In this document: positions 59,550 to 64,000 of the stretch, piece after piece
Layout: every line of letters starts with the position of its first letter
Numbering within the stretch: position 1 is the stretch's first letter
NCBI GenBank assembly: GCA_016714645.1
Contig: JADKCI010000005.1
Coordinates: 434,001-498,000, forward strand
DNA length: 64,000 bases
Reading direction: 5' to 3'
From: Chromatiaceae bacterium
GTDB taxonomy: Bacteria > Pseudomonadota > Gammaproteobacteria > Chromatiales > Chromatiaceae
The notes under the pieces: model-generated
Database searches by the model: none
Told to the model about the DNA's origin: nothing
The model's input: the letters and a program-made list of their open reading frames with translations, nothing else
Program-made: the position numbers and the translations under genes

Positions 59550-61751
59550 ATGAAGACCAAAACCCTCATGGTCCAGGGCACCACCTCGGATGCGGGCAAG
59601 AGCCTGCTGGTGACGGCCCTGGGCCGCTGGCTGGTCCGGCGCGGGGTCCGGGTCGCCCCCTTCAAGCCCCAGAACATGGCCCTGAACAGCGCGGTCACCG
59701 TCGATGGGGGCGAGATCGGCCGCGCCCAGGCGGCCCAAGCCCGAGCCTGCGGGCTGGAGCCCCACACCGACATGAACCCGGTGCTGCTCAAGCCCAACAC
59801 CGACACCGGCGCCCAGGTCATCATCCAGGGCCGGGCGGTCGCCACCATGAACGCCCGCGACTACCAGGACTACAAGAGCCTGGCCCGCGTCGTCGTGCTG
59901 GAGTCCTACCAGCGGCTCGCCGATCGGTTTGACGTCGTCCTCGTCGAGGGCGCTGGCTCTCCCGCCGAGATCAATCTGCGCGCCAACGACATCGCCAACA
60001 TGGGCTTCGCCGAGGCGGTGGATTGCCCGGTGATCCTCATCGCCGATATCGACCGTGGCGGGGTCTTCGCCCATCTCGTCGGCACCCTAGAGTTGCTGAG
60101 CGACAGCGAGCGGGCTCGGGTCCAGGGCTTCGTCATCAACCGCTTTCGTGGCGACCTCGCCCTCCTGCAACCGGGTCTGGACTGGCTGGAACGGCGTACC
60201 GGCAAGCCAGTACTGGGGGTCCTGCCCTTTCTGCCCGGCCTGCACCTGGAGGCGGAGGATGGCCTGGCGCTCCCGCCCTCGCGACCGACCGCGTCCCCGG
60301 GCCCAAGCGCTTTGGCGGGAGCCCAGCCGGGGATCGGTTCAAGCCGGGATGCGCCCCAGAACCCCGGGGATGTAGAACCAGCCAGCCCGACCCTCCTGCG
60401 CATCCTGGTCCCCGCCCTGCCCCGCCTGAGCAACCGCACCGATTTCGATCCCCTCTGCCTGCACCCTCAGATCAGGCTGGATTTCATCGGCCCCGGCCAG
60501 GCGATACCCCCCGCCGACCTCATCATCCTGCCCGGCTCCAAGAGCGTGCGCGGGGATCTCGCCTGGCTGCGTGACCAGGGCTGGGAGGCGGCGATCCACC
60601 GGCACCTGCGCTACGGCGGCAAGGTCATGGGTATCTGCGGCGGCTATCAGATGCTGGGCCAGCGCATCCATGACCCCCTCGGCCTGGAGGGAGCCCCCGG
60701 CACCAGCGCCGGTCTGGGGCTCCTCGACCTGGAAACGACCCTGGAACAGGACAAGCAATTGCGCAACGTCCAGGGCCGACTGGTGCTGGCGGACGCCCCC
60801 GTCTCCGGCTACGAGATTCACGCCGGCGTCACCCAGGGCCCGGCCCTGGCCAGGCCGGCTGTACATCTGACCGAGGGCCCGGATGGGGCCATCCGGGACG
60901 ACGACCAGGTCCTCGGCACCTATCTGCACGGCCTCTTCGAATCAAGCGCCGCCCTCGCCGCCCTCCTGACCTGGGCCGGCCTGCGTCAGGTCGAGCAGAT
61001 CGACTACGCGGCCCTGCGCGAGGCTGCCTTTGACCGCCTCGCCGATGCCCTCGATCAGCATCTGGATCCTCGCTGGCTGCACAGCCTCATTAAGGGGGGA
61101 CAGCCCTTGGCGCGAGGACTGGGCGCGGCAGGGGACGCCACCCCTCGGTCCCCTCTCCCCAACCCTCCCCCGCAAGGGGGGAGGGAGCAGGAGAAGCAAT
61201 GGCTTGCGCTTGAGCAACCGGACTCCTTTTCCCGGGTCCTGATCCTGGGCGGCGTCCGTTCCGGGAAGAGCCGGCTGGCGGAGCGCCTGGCGAGCGAGGG
61301 CGCCGGCCCCGTCACCTACATCGCCACGGCCACCGCCGGGGATGGCGAGATGGCGGCCCGGATTGCCGCCCATCGCGCCCGGCGGCCGGCGCACTGGGGC
61401 CTGGTGGAGGAGCCTCTGCATCTGGCGGCGGCCCTGGCGGCCCATGCCGCCCCGGGGCGCTGCCTGCTCATCGATTGCCTGACGCTCTGGCTGACCAACC
61501 TGCTCCTGGCCGAGGACGCCAGCCTGTGCGAGCGGGAAGGGGACGCGCTGCTCCAGGTGCTGCCGACCCTGCCGGGCCGGATCATTATGGTCAGCAACGA
61601 GACCAGCCTGGGGGTCATGCCCCTGGGAGAACTCAGCCGGCGCTTCGGCGACGCCGCGGGCCAACTGCACCAAGACCTCACGCCCCTCTGCGATCGCGTC
61701 ATCCTCGCCATCGCCGGGCTACCACTCACCTTGAAGGAAGCAACGGTATGA
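59550..61751 (+). CDS. cobQ-cobU: fused cobyric acid synthase (CobQ) - adenosylcobinamide kinase/guanylyltransferase (CobU)
   Basis: 733 residues. CobQ part (1-~525): VQGTTSDAGKSLLVTALGRWL, FKPQNMALNS, VLVEGAGSPAEINLRANDIANMG, and glutaminase KVMGICGGYQMLGQRI with LGTYLHGLFESSAAL. It has a ~45-residue Pro/Ser-rich insert (about 242-287). CobU part (~560-733): the P-loop LILGGVRSGKSRLAERL, TYIATATAGDGEMAARIAAHRARRP, LLIDCLTLWLTNLL, IIMVSNETSLGVMPLGELSRRF. The linker (TPRSPLPNPPPQGGREQEKQW) is a translated REP-like repeat, so the fusion probably arose when the repeat destroyed the cobQ stop. One protein would amidate cobyrinate diamide four times and then activate the cobinamide. Confidence 0.93.
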   Translation: MKTKTLMVQGTTSDAGKSLLVTALGRWLVRRGVRVAPFKPQNMALNSAVTVDGGEIGRAQAAQARACGLEPHTDMNPVLLKPNTDTGAQVIIQGRAVATMNARDYQDYKSLARVVVLESYQRLADRFDVVLVEGAGSPAEINLRANDIANMGFAEAVDCPVILIADIDRGGVFAHLVGTLELLSDSERARVQGFVINRFRGDLALLQPGLDWLERRTGKPVLGVLPFLPGLHLEAEDGLALPPSRPTASPGPSALAGAQPGIGSSRDAPQNPGDVEPASPTLLRILVPALPRLSNRTDFDPLCLHPQIRLDFIGPGQAIPPADLIILPGSKSVRGDLAWLRDQGWEAAIHRHLRYGGKVMGICGGYQMLGQRIHDPLGLEGAPGTSAGLGLLDLETTLEQDKQLRNVQGRLVLADAPVSGYEIHAGVTQGPALARPAVHLTEGPDGAIRDDDQVLGTYLHGLFESSAALAALLTWAGLRQVEQIDYAALREAAFDRLADALDQHLDPRWLHSLIKGGQPLARGLGAAGDATPRSPLPNPPPQGGREQEKQWLALEQPDSFSRVLILGGVRSGKSRLAERLASEGAGPVTYIATATAGDGEMAARIAAHRARRPAHWGLVEEPLHLAAALAAHAAPGRCLLIDCLTLWLTNLLLAEDASLCEREGDALLQVLPTLPGRIIMVSNETSLGVMPLGELSRRFGDAAGQLHQDLTPLCDRVILAIAGLPLTLKEATV
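61149..61205. repeat. REP-like palindromic repeat, copy 4 (linker of cobQ-cobU)
   Basis: TCCCCTCTCCCCAACCCTCC, then CCCGCAAGGGGGGAGGGAGC and AGGAGAAGCAATGGC; same orientation and tail (AGAAGCA-TGGC-TG-GCT) as copy 1. Entirely within the coding frame, in the joint between the two enzyme domains. Confidence 0.8.
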
Positions 61752-62812
61752 ATTTGGACACGCGGATCGATTGGCTAGGGGTACCGGCGGCCAGCCTGGA
61801 CACCGAGGCCCAAGGGGCCGCCCAGGACCGCCAGGCGACCCTGACCAAGCCACCCGGCTCCCTGGGCCGGCTGGAGGCGATCGCCATCCGCCTCGCCGCC
61901 CTGCAAGGCACAACCCGCCCGTCCCTTGAACGGGTCCGGATCACCCTCTTCGCGGGCGATCACGGCGTGGCGGCGGAGGGCGTGTCCGCCTTTCCCCAGG
62001 CCGTCACCGCCGAGATGATCAAGAACTTCGCCCGGGGCGGGGCGGCCATCTGCGTGGCCGCGCGCACCCTCGGCGCCGAACTCGAGATCATCAACCTGGG
62101 GACGGTGCATGACCCCGGGCCCCTGGCGGGGGTCAAGGACCAGCCCCTGGGCCCGGGTACCGCCAATTTGGTGACGGGGCCGGCCATGACGGATCACCAG
62201 GTCGCCCTCGCCCTCGGCGCGGGCCGTCATGCCGCCGAACGGGCCCGCCTGGAGGGCTGCCAACTCTTCATCGGTGGCGAGATGGGCATCGCCAACACTA
62301 CCGCCGCCGCCGCCCTGGCCTGTGCCCTGCTGGGCGCCCCGCCCCGGGACCTCGCCGGTCCTGGCACCGGTCTCGATCGGGCGGGCGTCGCCCATAAGGC
62401 CGCCGTCATCCAGCGGGCCCTCGACCACCATGCCCCGCATCTCGCCTCGCCCCTGGAGGCCCTGCGTCGCCTGGGCGGTTTCGAGATCGCCGCCCTCGCC
62501 GGCGCCTACCTGGCCTGCGCCCACATGGGCCTTCCGGTCCTGGTGGACGGCTTCATCACCACCGTCTCCGCCCTCGTCGCCACCCGCCTGCAACCCCAGG
62601 TCGCGGATTGGCTCTTCTTTGCCCACGCCTCCGCGGAACCCGGCCATGCCGCCGTCCTCGCGGCCCTAGGGGCCCACCCTCTGTTGGATTTGGGTATGCG
62701 CCTTGGGGAAGGCAGCGGCGCCGCCATCGCCCTCCCCCTGCTGCGCCTGGCCTGCGCCCTGCACAACGAGATGGCCACTTTCGCCGAGGCCCAGGTCTCG
62801 AACCGGGTGTGA
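61748..62812 (+). CDS. cobT: nicotinate-nucleotide-dimethylbenzimidazole phosphoribosyltransferase
   Basis: Makes alpha-ribazole phosphate for the lower ligand. 354 residues: LTKPPGSLGRLEAIAIRLA, ITLFAGDHGVAAEGVSAFPQAVTAEM, NFARGGAAICVAAR, FIGGEMGIANTTAAAALACAL, VLVDGFITTVSALVAT and the catalytic Glu in LDLGMRLGEGSGAAIALPLL. The usual ~355-residue length. Overlaps the CobU stop by ATGA and the next start by GTGA. Confidence 0.96.
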   Translation: MNLDTRIDWLGVPAASLDTEAQGAAQDRQATLTKPPGSLGRLEAIAIRLAALQGTTRPSLERVRITLFAGDHGVAAEGVSAFPQAVTAEMIKNFARGGAAICVAARTLGAELEIINLGTVHDPGPLAGVKDQPLGPGTANLVTGPAMTDHQVALALGAGRHAAERARLEGCQLFIGGEMGIANTTAAAALACALLGAPPRDLAGPGTGLDRAGVAHKAAVIQRALDHHAPHLASPLEALRRLGGFEIAALAGAYLACAHMGLPVLVDGFITTVSALVATRLQPQVADWLFFAHASAEPGHAAVLAALGAHPLLDLGMRLGEGSGAAIALPLLRLACALHNEMATFAEAQVSNRV

Positions 62813-63537
62813 AGTCGCTCATGGCAAGCGTCACACCGCGCGTCCAACGCATCGACCTGCTACGCCACGGCGAGACCCTGGGGGGAAGCCGCTTTCGGGG
62901 CCGTCTCGATGACCCGCTCACCAAGAGAGGTTGGGAGGAGATGTGGGCGACGGTCGGGCCAGGGGGTCGCGACGGGCAAGAGGATCAGGCTTGGGATGGC
63001 ATCGTCACCTCGCCCCTGGCCCGCTGCGCCGACTTCGCCCGCGCCCTGAGCCAACAAATGGGTATCCCCCTGAGCTTGGACCCGCGGCTCGCCGAGCTGG
63101 ACTTTGGCGACTGGGAGGGGCAAACCGCCGCCGACCTGATGGCGGCGGACGCCGAGGCCCTGGGCCGTTTTTGGGCGGACCCCGTGGCTCATCCCCCGCC
63201 GAGAGGGGAACCCCTGCTGGCCTTCCAGGGGCGGGTTCTGGCCGCCTGGGATGAACTACTGCGCCAGGATCGCGGTGATCGAACCCTGGTGATCAGCCAT
63301 GGCGGCGTCATCCGCGTCATCCTCTGCCAGGTGTTGGGCTATCCCCTGGGGCGCCTGCTGGAACTGGACGTCGGTCATGCCAGCCTGAGGTGCATCCGCG
63401 TCCGTAGTGGGGGGGAAGGCGCCGGAGCCGGGGAGGGAGTGGGCGACGCCAGGGGCCTCCTGGCTGGCGCGGTGGCCCCCATCGGTCCCGACCCCAGGAT
63501 TCAGGTCGAACTGATCCCGCGCCCGGCAGAGTCATGA
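62809..63537 (+). CDS. cobC: alpha-ribazole phosphatase (histidine phosphatase family)
   Basis: 242 residues of the phosphoglycerate-mutase-like superfamily: IDLLRHGETLGGSRFRGRLD (catalytic RHG), SPLARCADFARALSQ, LAELDFGDWEGQTAADL and the second catalytic His in TLVISHGGVIRVIL. It dephosphorylates alpha-ribazole phosphate or adenosylcobalamin phosphate. GTG at 62809 overlaps the cobT stop; ATG at 62821 is a plausible alternative. A Gly/Ala-rich loop (about 200-220) near the C-terminus is unusual. Overlaps cobS by ATGA. Confidence 0.9.
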   Translation: MKSLMASVTPRVQRIDLLRHGETLGGSRFRGRLDDPLTKRGWEEMWATVGPGGRDGQEDQAWDGIVTSPLARCADFARALSQQMGIPLSLDPRLAELDFGDWEGQTAADLMAADAEALGRFWADPVAHPPPRGEPLLAFQGRVLAAWDELLRQDRGDRTLVISHGGVIRVILCQVLGYPLGRLLELDVGHASLRCIRVRSGGEGAGAGEGVGDARGLLAGAVAPIGPDPRIQVELIPRPAES

Positions 63538-64000
63538 TCCGGCCCTTTCTCATCGCCCTGCAGTTCCTCACCCGGCTCCCGGTCCGGCTGGCGGGCGAGC
63601 TGGCGGCGGCGGACCTCGGCCGCTCCCTGCTCTACTACCCCCTGGTCGGCCTCATCCTGGGGGGGCTCCTCGCCGCCAGCGCCTGGCTGCTGAGTGGTGC
63701 TCCGCCGCTCCTGGCCGGCGCCCTGGTCCTGACCCTGTGGGTGGCCCTCACCGGGGCCCTCCACCTGGACGGCCTGGCCGACACCCTCGACGCCTGGGCC
63801 GGCGGCCGCGGCGACCCCGAGCGCACCCTGGCCCTCATGAAGGACCCCCACTCTGGTCCCCAGGGTGTCACGGGTCTGGTGCTGGTCCTGCTCCTCAAAT
63901 TCGCCGCCCTGGCCGCCCTCCTGGAGGCCGGCGACTATCTCCCCCTGATCCTGGCCCCTTTCCTGGCCAGGACCGCCCTGCCCCTGCTGTTCCTGACCAC
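63534..64000 (+). CDS. cobS: adenosylcobinamide-GDP ribazoletransferase (cobalamin synthase), 3'-truncated
   Basis: Last step joining alpha-ribazole (phosphate) to adenosylcobinamide-GDP in the membrane. The first ~155 residues are present: IRPFLIALQFLTRLPVRL, GRSLLYYPLVGLILGGLL, then the CDP-alcohol-transferase-like LTGALHLDGLADTLDAW and TLALMKDPHSGPQGVTGLVLVLLLKFAAL. The gene continues past the window edge. Typical full length is about 250 residues. Confidence 0.95.
   Translation, partial: MIRPFLIALQFLTRLPVRLAGELAAADLGRSLLYYPLVGLILGGLLAASAWLLSGAPPLLAGALVLTLWVALTGALHLDGLADTLDAWAGGRGDPERTLALMKDPHSGPQGVTGLVLVLLLKFAALAALLEAGDYLPLILAPFLARTALPLLFLT

Overview
The window is GC-rich and reads as a chromosomal segment of a phototrophic gammaproteobacterium, most likely a purple sulfur bacterium (Chromatiaceae). 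The main reasons are a complete LH2 antenna pair (pucB-pucA, 26044-26362), two PpsR/CrtJ-type operators in front of it, and gammaproteobacterial housekeeping genes with an almost complete anaerobic-type cobalamin operon. Species assignment is inference; no rRNA, tRNA or CRISPR array was seen.

Layout. 1-7 kb: the 3' end of a TRAP transporter binding protein, a ClpC-like chaperone broken by an in-frame TAG, methionine-salvage mtnA, and divergent from it two tandem MtaD-type deaminases, the second frameshifted. 7-12.5 kb: an MFS transporter, a duplicated-domain secreted protein, and a tight three-gene operon of two paralogous membrane-anchored Met-rich coiled-coil proteins plus a TPR/SLOG-like/class III cyclase protein. 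12.6-25.6 kb: aspS-nudB, CHAD protein, glnS, the thiamine operon thiO-thiS-thiG-thiE, a hybrid histidine kinase and an ene-reductase. 25.6-35.2 kb: the puc locus followed by a repeat protein, selO, a site-2 protease, trpS-scpA-scpB-rluB, a sulfotransferase and adk with a strong terminator.

35.3-45.1 kb is an envelope-stress/accessory region: ZIP transporter, RcnB/CigR-like pseudogene, DUF3185, DUF2333, BON, DUF3309, CsbD, a Crp/Fnr regulator, an AT-rich foreign M15 peptidase beside an ISL3-like remnant, a decayed AI-2E transporter, a glycine-zipper lipoprotein, a duplicated-domain secreted protein, an entericidin-like lipoprotein and DUF3096. Two promoters here (upstream of csbD and of the DUF3096 gene) share a 22-bp box and a -10 at identical spacing; the box is centred at -41.5, the class II position of a Crp/Fnr activator, and such a regulator is encoded between them.

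45.3-64 kb is a cobalamin operon led by a B12 riboswitch: cobO, cbiA (frameshifted), cbiM, cobM, cbiX, cbiC, cbiD, cbiET, cbiL, cbiG, cobE, cobJ, cbiB, cobD, cobQ-cobU, cobT, cobC, cobS (cut by the window edge). Most genes are coupled by 4-8 nt overlaps. A palindromic REP-like repeat has invaded it: copies sit inside cbiG, at the cbiD end, and form the linker that fuses CobQ to CobU. CobJ carries an extra C-terminal region resembling HemS/HmuS heme proteins. No precorrin-6 reductase (cbiJ/cobK) is seen.

Five genes are interrupted (clpC-like, second mtaD, RcnB-like, AI-2E, cbiA). Those in the second mtaD, cbiA and probably the RcnB-like gene are one-base indels, and the clpC-like one is a one-base substitution, so sequencing error must be excluded before reading them as decay.
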